A DNA stretch of 64,000 bases from Faecalibacterium sp. UBA1762 (GCA_002314755.1 DCHC01000019.1:1-64000), one strand, 5' to 3'; positions 1 to 9,330 are shown, numbered from the stretch's first letter. Notes: generated by a model from the letters alone, not told the origin. Numbers and translations are program-made.

Positions 1-118
1 TCACATCATTGACAAATCTACATTTGCGAAAAACTAACCGATAATTTGACCGTTTTGATCTTCAGCCGACACTGAAAAGCAAATTGACCCGATTTTTCGA
101 GATAAAGGAACCGTTTTT

Positions 119-1402
119 ATGAATAAGATTGCCTGTATCATCGCCGAATACCACCCCTTTCACAGCGGACATGCCGAAATGATCCGGCAACTTCATCTGC
201 AGGGCTATTGCGTTGTCGCCGTTATGAGTGGAAATTTTGTTCAGCGCGGCACCCCCGCCCTGTTGCCCAAGCAGGTACGAACGGCGGCCGCTTTGAGTGG
301 TGGAGTTGATCTGGTCATAGAGCTACCCTGCGCAGCAGCCGCCGCCAGCGCTCCCCGATTTGCCGCCGCCGGTGTCGCCGCTTCCGCTGCTATTGGGGCA
401 GAGCTTTTGGTTTTCGGTGCCGAAGATGCCGATCTTCCAAACCTGCAAAAAATAAGTGCGCTTTTGCGCAGTTCCGCTTTTTCTGACGCCCTGCAGCAGC
501 CGCTAAAAAGCGGTCTGAGCTTTGCCGCCGCCCGCAGCAAAGCGTTAGAACAGCTGCTACCCGGTTCTGCCGAGCTGATTGCCAAGCCTAATAACATTTT
601 GGCAATCGAATATCTGACCGCACTTCAGCAGCTGAGGGAACAGCCAAACACCGTGCAGCTCCACCGCCCCTTACCCCGTCCGCTGCCCTACGCCCGTACC
701 GGTGCCGGTCATGATGGTGGCCCCCGGCAGGGTATTGCCAGCGCCGGCTGGTTGCGTAGCCAACCCGTTGAGGCCTGGCAGCCCTATGTTCCCGCCACAG
801 CTTTCCGGCTGTATCAGAAGGCGGAAAAGGACGGGCTGATACTGTGTTCCGAACGTTGGGAGCAAACCGTTCTGACTCTGCTGCGTTGCCGCACCCGAGA
901 GCAGCTTGCCACATTGCCGGATCTGGGCGAGGGACTGGACGCTGTATTATACCGCGCCTGCCGCAACGCCACCGGCTTGGAGGAGCTATACACCGTCGTA
1001 AAAAGCAAACGGTATGCACATGCCCGTATTCGTCGCGCCGTACTTGCCGCAGCCATGGGATGGTTTTCGGAAGAACCACACTTATTCGGCATTACCTCGC
1101 CGTTCAGCAGCACAGGCCCGTTACCGCAGTTACATCCCCTTGCGTTGAACGGCGCTGTGCCTTATCTTCGGGTGTTAGGTGCCAATACCATTGGCCGCAG
1201 TCTGCTGGGAGAAATTGCCGCGCAATCGCCACTGCCCGTTTCCCCCTCGCTGCGTTATCTGCAGCGGCAAGGCCACCTTTGTGACTCCGCTGCCGCACGC
1301 GAAGCCGCCGCTGGGGACCTTTATGCCCTCTGCCTGAAAAAGCCATTGCCCTGCGGGGAGGATTACCGGCTGCCGCTGATTCGCGAACCCTCTGTGCAAT
1401 AA
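119..1402 (+). CDS. tmcAL: tRNA(Met) cytidine acetate ligase TmcAL (YlbM-like nucleotidyltransferase)
   Basis: Member of the TmcAL/YlbM family, which uses ATP and acetate to make N4-acetylcytidine at the wobble position of elongator tRNA-Met. The 427-residue protein begins with the HIGH-type nucleotidyltransferase fold: the early segment IIAEYHPFHSGH carries the HxGH signature at residues 15-18, followed by the typical MSGNFVQRGTPAL stretch. Length fits the family (about 400 residues). The ATG is preceded by a purine-rich AAAGGAAC at a usual distance. It stands alone in front of a small membrane protein on the same strand; nothing upstream is coding in the 118 bases visible. In Bacillus this gene sits beside yceD-rpmF, which here lie 50 kb away. 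Family assignment is secure. Confidence 0.93.
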   Translation: MNKIACIIAEYHPFHSGHAEMIRQLHLQGYCVVAVMSGNFVQRGTPALLPKQVRTAAALSGGVDLVIELPCAAAAASAPRFAAAGVAASAAIGAELLVFGAEDADLPNLQKISALLRSSAFSDALQQPLKSGLSFAAARSKALEQLLPGSAELIAKPNNILAIEYLTALQQLREQPNTVQLHRPLPRPLPYARTGAGHDGGPRQGIASAGWLRSQPVEAWQPYVPATAFRLYQKAEKDGLILCSERWEQTVLTLLRCRTREQLATLPDLGEGLDAVLYRACRNATGLEELYTVVKSKRYAHARIRRAVLAAAMGWFSEEPHLFGITSPFSSTGPLPQLHPLALNGAVPYLRVLGANTIGRSLLGEIAAQSPLPVSPSLRYLQRQGHLCDSAAAREAAAGDLYALCLKKPLPCGEDYRLPLIREPSVQ

Positions 1403-1448
1403 AAGCGTAACATTTTTGTGAACATACGACATAAACCGGCCACAGATG

Positions 1449-1477
1449 TTGACCGAACCGTTTTTTTCGTCTATACT
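1449..1477 (+). promoter_or_regulatory. Sigma-A-type promoter for the small membrane protein gene
   Basis: TTGACC (1449-1454) and TATACT (1472-1477) are separated by 17 bases. They lie about 65 bases upstream of the ATG at 1543. Read directly from sequence; activity is inferred. Confidence 0.6.
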
Positions 1478-1542
1478 TTCTATAAAATCTATAAAACTGC
1501 AAACACCGCTTATTCGGTGTACGGTAAAGGACGGTATTGCTT

Positions 1543-2013
1543 ATGTCTATTTATAATCAACCGGAATTTCAGGTTCTGGTCAAGAAAGCCAAGCTCTTGC
1601 GCATCTTAAACCTGGTGCGTTGCATCTACTGCTGGGCATTTTTGTTGCTACCGATCACCTATTTAGGGTGGGCCATGGATAATTTGAATGTCTTTTGGAT
1701 GCGCGTGTATGTACTGTTCCTGCTTGCCGGATTGCCCATCGGCATTGTCCTATGGTGTAAGGGAATCAACGGGTTGACTCATCCTCTGCACAAACCTATG
1801 AATAAATTCATCAAAAAGCCCAGCGAGGCCGGTCTGCGCACGGTCTGTGCCACCTTTGTCACACTGCGCAAGGAGAAAAAACACCCCAGAGAAGAATATG
1901 ATCTCATGCGCAAGGCACATGCCGTAGCGCAGCACAATCCGGACATTGTTTCCAAAGAGCTATTTGACTTTTTTACCTCCATTCTCCGCGCCTGCCAAGT
2001 CGCCGGTATCTGA
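1543..2013 (+). CDS. Small membrane protein of unknown function
   Basis: I do not recognise this 156-residue protein. It has two hydrophobic segments near the N-terminal half (around LVRCIYCWAFLLLPITYLGWA and MRVYVLFLLAGLPIGIVLWC). A basic, soluble C-terminal part of about 80 residues follows, containing a KEKKHPREEYDLMRKAH stretch that looks helical. The ATG at 1543 is preferred over the TTG at 1537 because AAAGGACGG ends nine bases before the ATG. It has its own promoter and is followed by a non-coding stretch with terminator-like hairpins, so it is probably a single-gene unit. Confidence 0.7.
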   Translation: MSIYNQPEFQVLVKKAKLLRILNLVRCIYCWAFLLLPITYLGWAMDNLNVFWMRVYVLFLLAGLPIGIVLWCKGINGLTHPLHKPMNKFIKKPSEAGLRTVCATFVTLRKEKKHPREEYDLMRKAHAVAQHNPDIVSKELFDFFTSILRACQVAGI

Positions 2014-2218
2014 ACACACAAAAAAGATGATGCTTAGATGGCTGCCTGAAAACGATCATTATGGAAACTATCGCGTCGCGGTCCTTTCCATTGCAGCTTT
2101 CACGACTGTACCCAGACCGGCGAACTCGGCTGTGCTGAATTATCCACTTTTTGAAAGACGACATGTTGGATATGCGATGGCATCAAAACCATCTTAAGCT
2201 GAAAACCGAACCACAAAC

Positions 2219-2250
2219 GGAGCAGGCATGACCGAAATCATACCTGCTCC
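2219..2250. terminator. Strong hairpin, probable terminator or processing site
   Basis: GGAGCAGG and CCTGCTCC form a perfect 8-bp stem, extended by ATGA/TCAT across one mismatch, around a CCGAAA loop. No clean T-run follows immediately on the plus strand, although AACAACTTTT comes soon after. It lies between two convergent genes. Confidence 0.5.
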
Positions 2251-2280
2251 AACAACTTTTCCTAATTCCTGTTTTATGAC

Positions 2281-2312
2281 CGCCAAGCCCACCGGCATGG
2301 CGTTTTCTTTTT
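2281..2312 (+). terminator. Intrinsic terminator, plus strand
   Basis: CGCCA (2281-2285) pairs with TGGCG (2298-2302) around a GC-rich interior. The tail TTTTCTTTTT follows directly. It would stop plus-strand transcription before it runs into hflX. Confidence 0.55.
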
Positions 2313-2320
2313 ACCGGGTC

Positions 2321-3583
2321 TTACTCCAGGTACTGATAGGGTAAAAACAAGTGCAGATCCTCTCTGCGGACAGTCGCCCGGCAAAACAGCCCCGCGTCCC
2401 TGTACTCCTCTTCCGTCACGGTTCCTCTTTCCCGCAAAATGTTGGCCAGATTCATCTTGTCGTATGGCAACAAGATCTGAATGCACCGTACCCGGTCGGA
2501 AAGTATCTCATCTATTTTCTGTAACAGGGTTTCCACGCCGTCACCGGTTGCCGCCGAAATACGCAGGGCATCGGTGTCGAACAACACCGCATCCGGCGCT
2601 TTGTCCGCTTTGTTATAAACCACCGTCTGAGGGATATCCTCACACCCCAGCTGGTTTAGAACATCATCTGTCACCGCCAACTGACTGGCGCATTCCGGGT
2701 CGGCAAGATCGCAGACCTTTAAAATTAGGTCGGCGTAGGCCGCCTCCTCCAGGGTGCTTTTAAAGGCCTCTACCAGATTGTGGGGCAGCCGACTGACAAA
2801 ACCGACGGTATCCACAAAAATGACCTGCAAACCACTGGGCAGCGTGGTTTTGCGCGCTGTCGGATCCAGTGTGGCAAACAACATGTCCTGCGCAAAAATC
2901 TCCGCGCCGCAAATTCGGTTTAGCAAACTACTTTTACCCACATTGGTGTAACCCACCAGAGCAACTACCGGCACGCCGTTTTTTTGACGGGAACGCCGTG
3001 TCTGTGCCCTACGCAGCTGCAACTCTTCCAGCTTTTCCTGTAAAGCTTCAATCCGTCTTCGAATATGACGGCGGTCGTACTCCAGCTTGCTTTCGCCCGC
3101 GCCGCGTCTGGCGCCGCCACCACCCGCGCCGCCGCCGCCCTGTCTGGAAAGATCCCCGCCAAGCCCGATCAGCCGAGGCAAACGATAATGCAGCCGTGCA
3201 AGCTCAGTCTGCAGCTTGCCCTCATTGGTCACTGCCCGCTTTGCGAAAATCTCCAATATCAATCCGGTACGGTCCAGCACCGGTCGGTCTAAAGCCTGTT
3301 CCAGATTGCGCAGCTGTACGCCGGTCAGTTCATCGTCAAAAACGCAGGTTTCCACCTCTAAGCTTTCACAAAGCGCCTTTGCTTCCTCTAACCGACCCTC
3401 GCCCAAATAGGTAGCGCCGTCCGGCTTTTCTCTTTTTTGTACCACCTGCGCGACCGGCTGCATCTCGTTGCTCTCTGCCAATGCCCAAAGCTCCGCCATG
3501 CTGCGCTCTCTGTCAAAGCCACCGCAATCCGCTGCCAACAGCATAACCTTTTCCGGTGTAAATTTTCTATCCTTGTCTTCCAA
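2321..3583 (-). CDS. hflX: GTPase HflX
   Basis: Ribosome-associated GTPase that splits stalled or hibernating 70S ribosomes under stress. The N-terminal HflX domain includes LGEGRLEE and the ELTGVQLRNLEQAL stretch. A glycine-rich linker (LSRQGGGGAGGGGARRGAGES) and a coiled coil follow, then the G domain with GYTNVGKSS (G1), DPTARKT (G2 region), DTVGF (G3) and NKAD (G4). The open frame extends to a GTG at 3601, but that codon lies on top of the AAAGGA ribosome site. The TTG at 3583, eight bases downstream of AAAGGA, is the better start and gives 420 residues. The glycine-rich segment is longer than in many homologues. Monocistronic by position. Confidence 0.93.
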   Translation of the reverse strand: MEDKDRKFTPEKVMLLAADCGGFDRERSMAELWALAESNEMQPVAQVVQKREKPDGATYLGEGRLEEAKALCESLEVETCVFDDELTGVQLRNLEQALDRPVLDRTGLILEIFAKRAVTNEGKLQTELARLHYRLPRLIGLGGDLSRQGGGGAGGGGARRGAGESKLEYDRRHIRRRIEALQEKLEELQLRRAQTRRSRQKNGVPVVALVGYTNVGKSSLLNRICGAEIFAQDMLFATLDPTARKTTLPSGLQVIFVDTVGFVSRLPHNLVEAFKSTLEEAAYADLILKVCDLADPECASQLAVTDDVLNQLGCEDIPQTVVYNKADKAPDAVLFDTDALRISAATGDGVETLLQKIDEILSDRVRCIQILLPYDKMNLANILRERGTVTEEEYRDAGLFCRATVRREDLHLFLPYQYLE

Positions 3584-3795
3584 ACCTGTATTCCTTTCCA
3601 CTTTTTACCCAAAAGGTGCCGTCTATCGCCGCACCCGCAATACTTCCTATGTATCATAAGACAAAACCTTCATTTTGTCCACTTATTTTTTCCAATCCGG
3701 GACGGATCAATCCTATTTTTTACCCTTCTTCTGTTGTCAAGCCTTATCCTATTATGCCGTCCCGTGTCTATTTTGTAAAAAAAGCGGAATACATC

Positions 3796-3824
3796 TTGTC
3801 CCGTTTTTTGAAAAGTGCTATGAT
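3796..3824 (+). promoter_or_regulatory. Sigma-A-type promoter for the zinc-ribbon protein gene
   Basis: TTGTCC (3796-3801) and TATGAT (3819-3824) have a 17-base spacer, about 60 bases upstream of the ATG at 3885. The rest of the 3584-3884 gap between the divergent genes shows nothing else I can support. Confidence 0.5.
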
Positions 3825-3884
3825 GATATCAAATAGAACCAGTCCCGGATCAGACCGGATAAAACTGTCAGGAGGATTTTCTTC

Positions 3885-4502
3885 ATGTACTGTAACCAGT
3901 GCGGTACAGCGCTTCCCGAGGGCAGCCGTTTTTGCCCCGGCTGCGGTGCGCCGGTGACAACCGATACAAATCAAAACGCTGCCCAAAAGGCGGCATATTC
4001 TGCCGGTATACCCTGTTATTTTATTCCGGTACAGCCCATGGCTTTTCCCCAACCCTCCGCGGAGAGTGTACCATTTGCCGTCCCCGGTGCACCGGCATCC
4101 CCCGAGCCGCCGCAACCGGCATACCGCCGCAAAAAAAAGCCCGTTAGCTTTGCCCCGGCGTATGGTCCTGCTGAGGATAGAGATGATGATACTGCGTCTC
4201 CGGATCCGGAACAGGATGACGGAGAGCATTTTGACGGTATTTCCTCCAAGCCGGAGCCCTGTGCCTCCACAGAGGCCTTAACCTTTTGGCAGATCCTGCT
4301 TTCTCTGGTAGCCTTGTTGTATCTGCCCATTGGCAATATCATCTTTGCCTGCGTTTGGGCGTTTGGAGAAAAGGTGCATCCTACCCGCCGCCGTTTGGCG
4401 CAGGCTGCCCTGCCATTGATCACACTTTCTCTGCTATCGCTGTTTGGGATACTACTGTTTCTCACCTTTAACCTGCGCGGGTTCAGCTTTACGCTCAAAT
4501 AA
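3885..4502 (+). CDS. Zinc-ribbon domain membrane protein
   Basis: Begins with a zinc ribbon of the type common in Firmicutes membrane proteins of unknown role: YCNQCG and RFCPGCG give a CxxC...CxxC pair within the first 25 residues. A proline- and acid-rich linker of about 100 residues follows, probably unstructured. Two hydrophobic segments at the C-terminus (LLSLVALLYLPIGNIIFACVW and LITLSLLSLFGILLFLTF) should span the membrane, leaving the ribbon in the cytoplasm. AGGAGG lies just upstream of the ATG. The function is not known. It ends at a bidirectional terminator facing the convergent beta-propeller gene. Confidence 0.8.
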   Translation: MYCNQCGTALPEGSRFCPGCGAPVTTDTNQNAAQKAAYSAGIPCYFIPVQPMAFPQPSAESVPFAVPGAPASPEPPQPAYRRKKKPVSFAPAYGPAEDRDDDTASPDPEQDDGEHFDGISSKPEPCASTEALTFWQILLSLVALLYLPIGNIIFACVWAFGEKVHPTRRRLAQAALPLITLSLLSLFGILLFLTFNLRGFSFTLK

Positions 4503-4526
4503 CACGAAACCCACCGATAAGATAGT

Positions 4527-4571
4527 AAAGGCACAGTCTACTCTTTATTGAGTGCTGTGCCTTTCTTTTTT
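4527..4571. terminator. Bidirectional terminator
   Basis: AAAGGCACAG (4527-4536) pairs perfectly with CTGTGCCTTT (4555-4564), with an inner CTC/GAG pairing. A T-rich tail follows on the plus strand. It lies between two convergent genes and overlaps the last base or two of the beta-propeller gene. Confidence 0.75.
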
Positions 4572-5694
4572 ATCCGTCAATTTTCCAGTTGGTCGCCAGC
4601 ACATCCGTACCGTTATGGCAGGTCATCGTGGTAAACTCCTTGCCGATAATACGGTAGGGATCCCCGGTCCCGTCAACGGAAATCACTGCGTTATAATGGT
4701 TGCCAAACCGTTGTCCGTCCACGCTCAGGCTGATCGGCTCGCTCCAATGCAGCATATCCTCGGAAGTACGCAGCTCCATGTAGTCCGCAATGATCTGGCT
4801 TTGAGAATTGGGACGCATCGGTGCACTGGACATCAGGTAGCAACCTATCTTTTCGCTGTAGGCGACCCGACTGTGCCAGGTATTCTGCGAGATAGCGGTC
4901 TCTTTACCAAAGTTACCGGCCTCGCAGAAGCTGCCCTCGTAATACTTGACAAAATCTCCCATAATGCCGTCCGCACGCTTACGGGTCCTTGCAACATAGG
5001 TGTCACAGGCCTCCCAAAGCCAAGTGTACATATTGACCTTAATGATATTGTAAAACATGTAGATATACTCACCGTCAGCCGGGATATACAAGGAAAAATC
5101 ACCGCTTCCCAGCCGGATCACACCCTCTTTTTGACCTATGACGTTTATCCCGTCCGGGTTATATTTTTCGGTAAAGCAGACATTCTCTCCGCTCAAAACC
5201 CATCGGTCGAAAATCCAGTTGCGTCCCTCGTCATCTGAGTGCATCAAACCCACATGACGGAAATCCGTATCCATTTTGGGTTGTTGGCAAAGGCCCAGCG
5301 AATCATATGCCGTCCCCTGCCCGTTCCAACCGGACTCGTTGTGAAAAAAAGCAAAAAAACGACCGGTTCCGGGACAGATGTACAGGCCGAACGGCCAGAT
5401 ACTGCCTCTTGCCTGTATTCCTTCCGGATAGCGAATCCCTGCGAATGCCACACCTGCCGCGCCCACGCTGAAATCGGTATGAATAGGATAAACCTCTTTC
5501 ATATCCCGCAGATCGTTTCCGCAAAACATACCGATATGTCCGCAGTGAGAATGCCCGCTGATCCCCCATAGCTTGCCGTTTTTATCCCGACAAAAGGGTA
5601 CAGTGCCATCCTGATAGATATCTACTTTGTTCAAAAACGGGGCATCATAGCTTTCAGTTTTTTCTATTCTACAGTCTGCCAACAAATTTTTCAT
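4570..5694 (-). CDS. Putative beta-propeller (sialidase-like) carbohydrate-active protein
   Basis: A 374-residue protein without signal peptide or membrane segment. It has the rhythm of a glycosidase-type beta-propeller: repeated aromatic strand motifs and a good Asp-box, SDDEGRNW (pattern SxDxGxxW). Elsewhere it has MLHWSEPISL, typical of GH43/GH117-like or sialidase-like blades. I cannot assign a substrate or family number. The start is supported by AAAGGAAAG upstream. It begins 36 bases after the end of comM on the same strand, so the two may be co-transcribed, though no functional link is evident. Confidence is in the fold class, not in activity. Confidence 0.6.
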   Translation of the reverse strand: MKNLLADCRIEKTESYDAPFLNKVDIYQDGTVPFCRDKNGKLWGISGHSHCGHIGMFCGNDLRDMKEVYPIHTDFSVGAAGVAFAGIRYPEGIQARGSIWPFGLYICPGTGRFFAFFHNESGWNGQGTAYDSLGLCQQPKMDTDFRHVGLMHSDDEGRNWIFDRWVLSGENVCFTEKYNPDGINVIGQKEGVIRLGSGDFSLYIPADGEYIYMFYNIIKVNMYTWLWEACDTYVARTRKRADGIMGDFVKYYEGSFCEAGNFGKETAISQNTWHSRVAYSEKIGCYLMSSAPMRPNSQSQIIADYMELRTSEDMLHWSEPISLSVDGQRFGNHYNAVISVDGTGDPYRIIGKEFTTMTCHNGTDVLATNWKIDG

Positions 5695-5730
5695 TTTCGT
5701 CTTTCCTTTTTTCTCAGCCTTAAAAGTGTG

Positions 5731-7257
5731 TCAGTTTCTCCAGTATTTTCGGTCCAATGTGCGGTACTGAATCGCCTCTCCGATTGCGTTTTCATCAACC
5801 AGCTCGCTGCCCGCCAGATCCGCAATGGTTCGGGCGGTTTTCAGTAAACGGTCATATGCCCGGGCCGAAAGCCCCAGTGCTGCAAAGGCATCCTTCAACA
5901 GTTCCTGCGCGCTGTCGGTACACTTGCAGACTGTACGCAATAGCTTAGGCGGTATCTGCGCGTTACAGTGGATATCCGTGCCCTCAAATCTGCGTCGCTG
6001 AATCTCCCGCGCTTTTTCCACTCGGGCACGAATCGCCGCGCTGCTCTCGCCGCCCTGTGAACTGGAAATCTCACTGTAGTCCACCGGCAAAACCTCCACA
6101 TGCAGGTCAATACGGTCCAAAAGCGGTCCGGACACCTTTTGCAGATACCGTTCAATGGCGTAAGGGGTACAGGTACATTGGCGGGTCGGGTGACCGAAAT
6201 ACCCACACGGGCAGGGATTCATTGCCGCCACCAGTGTCAGATTGCAGGGATAATCTGCGCTGCCTGCAGCCCGGGTCACACTGACGAGCCCCTCCTCAAG
6301 CGGCTGACGAAGCGCCTCCTTGGTATCCCGGCGAAACTCCGGCAGCTCATCCAAAAACAGTACGCCGTTATGGGCAAGGCTGATCTCACCCGGACGGGGC
6401 GTTCCACCCCCACCGCCTGTCATAGCACTTGCCGAGGAGGTGTGATGCGGGCTGCGAAAGGGCCGTTCTGTCATTAGCCCATTCTGTTTCAAGCAGCCTG
6501 CAATAGAGTAAAGCTGGGTGGTCTCAACGGATTCCTCCCTGCTCATTACCGGCAAAATACCCGGCAGCCGCTTGGCAAGCATACTTTTACCGGTACCGGG
6601 AGGTCCGATTAACAGAACATTATGGCCACCCGCCGCCGCAATCTCCAAAGCGCGGCGAGCTTCCTCCTGTCCGTGCACATCGGCAAAATCGGGATAGACC
6701 GCCCCGGCTTCCCCTGTAAACGGAACGCCTCGGGTCGGCGCGATGGGGCTTTCCCCTTTCAGATGCTTTACTAATGCGCCGATATCTGACACACCAAACA
6801 CCTGCACATTCTCTGCAACCGCCGCCTCCGCAGCATTCTCCTGTGGAACATACAGCTTTTTTATTCCGCATGCGCCGGCAGAAAGTGCCATAGAAAGCAC
6901 CCCGTTGACAGGGCGCACCTCCCCGTCCAGACTCAGCTCTCCCAAAAATGCAGAATCCGGCGAAATCGGCTTTATGTATTCCATAGCCGCAAGGATGCTC
7001 AGCAGCACCGGCAAATCGTAAACCGGTCCGGTCTTTTTCTGATCCGCAGGGGCAAGATTGATGGTAATCCGTCTGGCAGGAAAATCAAAACCGGTATTCT
7101 TCATTGCGCTGCGCACCCGCTCTGCGGATTCCTTTACAGCCGAATCCGGCAAGCCCACAATGGTAAACTGGGGCAATCCGGGAGCAATATCCGCCTCTAC
7201 CGTGATCGAAAAACCGTCCAGCACGCGGATACCCATACTCATGATCTTTGCAAACAT
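5731..7257 (-). CDS. comM: YifB/ComM-family Mg-chelatase-like AAA+ ATPase
   Basis: ComM-family AAA+ helicase; in transformable bacteria ComM promotes branch migration during integration of incoming DNA. Starting from MFAKIMSMGIRVLDG, the protein has the N-terminal Lon-substrate-like domain (GLPDSAVKES, RRITINLAPAD). Next come a Walker A at LLIGPPGTGKSM, a Walker B at GVLFLDELPEF and the cysteine motif NPCPCGYFGHPTRQCTC, all hallmarks of the family. The open frame extends 33 codons further, but the ATG at 7257 sits behind AGGAAAGGA and aligns with the family start, giving 508 residues. No other competence genes are visible nearby. Confidence 0.92.
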   Translation of the reverse strand: MFAKIMSMGIRVLDGFSITVEADIAPGLPQFTIVGLPDSAVKESAERVRSAMKNTGFDFPARRITINLAPADQKKTGPVYDLPVLLSILAAMEYIKPISPDSAFLGELSLDGEVRPVNGVLSMALSAGACGIKKLYVPQENAAEAAVAENVQVFGVSDIGALVKHLKGESPIAPTRGVPFTGEAGAVYPDFADVHGQEEARRALEIAAAGGHNVLLIGPPGTGKSMLAKRLPGILPVMSREESVETTQLYSIAGCLKQNGLMTERPFRSPHHTSSASAMTGGGGGTPRPGEISLAHNGVLFLDELPEFRRDTKEALRQPLEEGLVSVTRAAGSADYPCNLTLVAAMNPCPCGYFGHPTRQCTCTPYAIERYLQKVSGPLLDRIDLHVEVLPVDYSEISSSQGGESSAAIRARVEKAREIQRRRFEGTDIHCNAQIPPKLLRTVCKCTDSAQELLKDAFAALGLSARAYDRLLKTARTIADLAGSELVDENAIGEAIQYRTLDRKYWRN

Positions 7258-7417
7258 ACCGGTTTCGTCCTTTCCTGTGCCTGATTCCAGTTTGATTGTA
7301 TCACAAAAAAAGCAAAAAGGAAAGCTTTCATCAGGCTTTTCTTTTCGCTTTCTCAACTAAAATTTTCTCGTGTACTATGGGCAGTGTCCTTTGTCAAAAA
7401 AGCTCGATGTCTTTGCA

Positions 7418-7446
7418 TTGACACCGGCGGTACTCTGCGTTAAAAT
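7418..7446 (+). promoter_or_regulatory. Sigma-A-type promoter for the phosphohexomutase
   Basis: A perfect TTGACA (7418-7423) and a TAAAAT (7441-7446) are spaced by 17 bases, about 35 bases before the gene start. Confidence 0.7.
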
Positions 7447-7481
7447 GGTTATATCGCATACATATCTGTAAGGAGGAGTGC

Positions 7482-9203
7482 ATGATGGAGATAAACCAAG
7501 AGTATGAACGCTGGCTGGTGAACGCTGCGGATGACCCGGATCTGATTCCCGAGCTGAAAGCAATCAGCGGTAAGTCGGACGAGATTGCCGACCGTTTTGC
7601 CGTTGAACTGGAATTTGGTACAGCCGGTCTGCGCGGCGTGATCGGCGCAGGCACCAACCGGATGAACCTGTACATTGTCCGCAAGGCAACCCAGGGTCTT
7701 GCCAACTACATTCTGCGTACCGACGGACCGCACCGGGTGGCCATCAGCTATGACAGCCGCATCAAAAGCGAGCTATTCAGCCACGCTGCCGCCGAGGTGC
7801 TTGCAGCCAACGGGATCACCGCCTGCATCTACCCCCACCTGATGCCGGTACCTGCCCTGAGTTTTGCCACCCGCTATCTGCACTGTGACGCAGGCATTAT
7901 GGTGACCGCCAGTCACAACCCTGCCAAATATAACGGCTACAAGGCCTACGGTCCCGACGGCTGTCAGATGACCAGCCAGGCAGCGGACGCCGTTTACGCC
8001 GAAATGCAGGCAACTGACACCTTTGCCGGGGTCAAGGTGATTCGGTTTGAAGAGGGTCTGCGTACTGGGTTGATACAGTGGATCGGTGAAGAGGTTGAAC
8101 AGGAGCTTTACCGCAATATTGAAGCCCAAAGTGTACGTCCGGAGGTCTTTGCCCGTGCCGGATTAAAGCTGGTCTACTCCCCGTTAAACGGCAGCGGCAA
8201 TCTGCCGGTTCGCCATGTTCTGGCCGATATGGGTATTCAGAATATCACCGTCGTACCGGAGCAGGAGATGCCCGATGGGAACTTTCCCACCTGCCCTTAC
8301 CCCAATCCGGAAATCCGGGAGGCCCTGGCAAAGGGTTTGGAATTAAGTGAAAAAATCTCTGCCGACCTGATGCTTGCCACCGACCCGGACGCTGACCGGG
8401 TGGGCATTGCCGTACGGCTTGCCGACGGCAGCTATAAGCTGTTGACCGGTAATGAAGTCGGCGTTCTGTTGCTGGATTACCTGTGTACCGCCCGTTTGGA
8501 AAAAGGCACCTTGCCCGCAGATCCGGTTATGGTCAAAAGCATTGTTTCTACCGTTATGGCAGATGTTGTTGCCCGGTATTATGGGGTGCAGCCCATCCAT
8601 GTGCTAACCGGCTTTAAATATATCGGCGAGCAGATTCATCTGTTGGAGGAAAAAAATCAGCAAAACCGCTATCTGTTGGGCTTTGAGGAAAGCTACGGTT
8701 ACCTGTGCGGCAGCTATGTACGGGATAAAGACGCCATCGTAGCCAGTATGTTAATTGTTGAGATGGCCTCTTGGTATGTCTCTCAGGGCAGCAGCCTGTA
8801 TCGGCGTCTGACCGAGCTGTATGCGCAGTTTGGCTGGTACCTGAACAGGGTAGAAAGCTTTGAATTTGACGGTCTGTCCGGCATGGGGCAGATGAAAAAG
8901 ATCATGAGCGAACTGCGCAGCCAGCCTCCAAAACAAATTGGCGGGTTAACGGTACAGGTCATCACCGACCTTACCGACGGCAGTGTCACCAACCTTTTGA
9001 CCGGCGAACACACCCGTATAGAATTGCCCTCTGCCAATGTGCTGATTTGGAAGCTGGAGCAGGATGCGCAGGTCATTGTCCGTCCCAGCGGCACCGAGCC
9101 GAAGATCAAGGTATACTATTCTACTAAGGGCTGCTCCGCGCAGGAAAGCGCTGCTACCCAAAAGCTTTTGGCCGCGGATATGCAGCAAACCATGAAGCAA
9201 TAA
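7482..9203 (+). CDS. pgcA: Phosphoglucomutase/phosphomannomutase (phospho-sugar mutase)
   Basis: Alpha-D-phosphohexomutase that interconverts glucose-1-phosphate and glucose-6-phosphate (or the mannose equivalents), feeding glycogen and wall-precursor synthesis. The 573-residue length matches PgcA-type enzymes. It has all four expected sites: the catalytic serine loop GIMVTASHNPAKYNGYK, the metal loop DPDADR, the sugar-binding GFEESYG, and the phosphate-binding RPSGTEPKIK near the C-terminus. The sequence starts ATGATG behind AAGGAGGAG; I take the first ATG. It has its own consensus-like promoter. Whether glucose or mannose phosphate is preferred cannot be read from sequence. Confidence 0.9.
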   Translation: MMEINQEYERWLVNAADDPDLIPELKAISGKSDEIADRFAVELEFGTAGLRGVIGAGTNRMNLYIVRKATQGLANYILRTDGPHRVAISYDSRIKSELFSHAAAEVLAANGITACIYPHLMPVPALSFATRYLHCDAGIMVTASHNPAKYNGYKAYGPDGCQMTSQAADAVYAEMQATDTFAGVKVIRFEEGLRTGLIQWIGEEVEQELYRNIEAQSVRPEVFARAGLKLVYSPLNGSGNLPVRHVLADMGIQNITVVPEQEMPDGNFPTCPYPNPEIREALAKGLELSEKISADLMLATDPDADRVGIAVRLADGSYKLLTGNEVGVLLLDYLCTARLEKGTLPADPVMVKSIVSTVMADVVARYYGVQPIHVLTGFKYIGEQIHLLEEKNQQNRYLLGFEESYGYLCGSYVRDKDAIVASMLIVEMASWYVSQGSSLYRRLTELYAQFGWYLNRVESFEFDGLSGMGQMKKIMSELRSQPPKQIGGLTVQVITDLTDGSVTNLLTGEHTRIELPSANVLIWKLEQDAQVIVRPSGTEPKIKVYYSTKGCSAQESAATQKLLAADMQQTMKQ

Positions 9204-9330
9204 AGCTATGTTTTTCAGACAATTTCAACTTTTTTCTCTTATCGTGCAGCTGTTTGGTCTGTAAAACGCAAAAAAGCTCTGTTTGGGGGCAATCTTTTGC
9301 AAAAAATGCAGGTAAGTTGAAAAAAAGCAC

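Larger units (their letters stand above)
2014..2320. other. Intergenic stretch between convergent genes
   Basis: About 300 bases separate the small membrane protein from the end of hflX. It contains two hairpins, listed separately. A possible 55-codon frame beginning with ATGATG near 2028 has no ribosome binding site and no recognisable product, so I do not call it a gene. Nothing else is visible. Confidence 0.6.

Noticed and set aside
588..1079. Long open frames antisense to tmcAL
   Set aside because: They mirror the GC-rich codon pattern of tmcAL and show no family features or ribosome sites.
2028..2197. Possible 55-codon gene after the small membrane protein
   Set aside because: No ribosome site, no recognisable product, and it lies among terminator-like hairpins.
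4552..5238. 228-codon plus-strand frame opposite the beta-propeller gene
   Set aside because: The protein has no motif, and the opposite-strand gene has a good SD and a recognisable Asp-box.
5731..9203. Competence locus around comM
   Set aside because: No other competence gene is visible; comM-like genes are often found alone.
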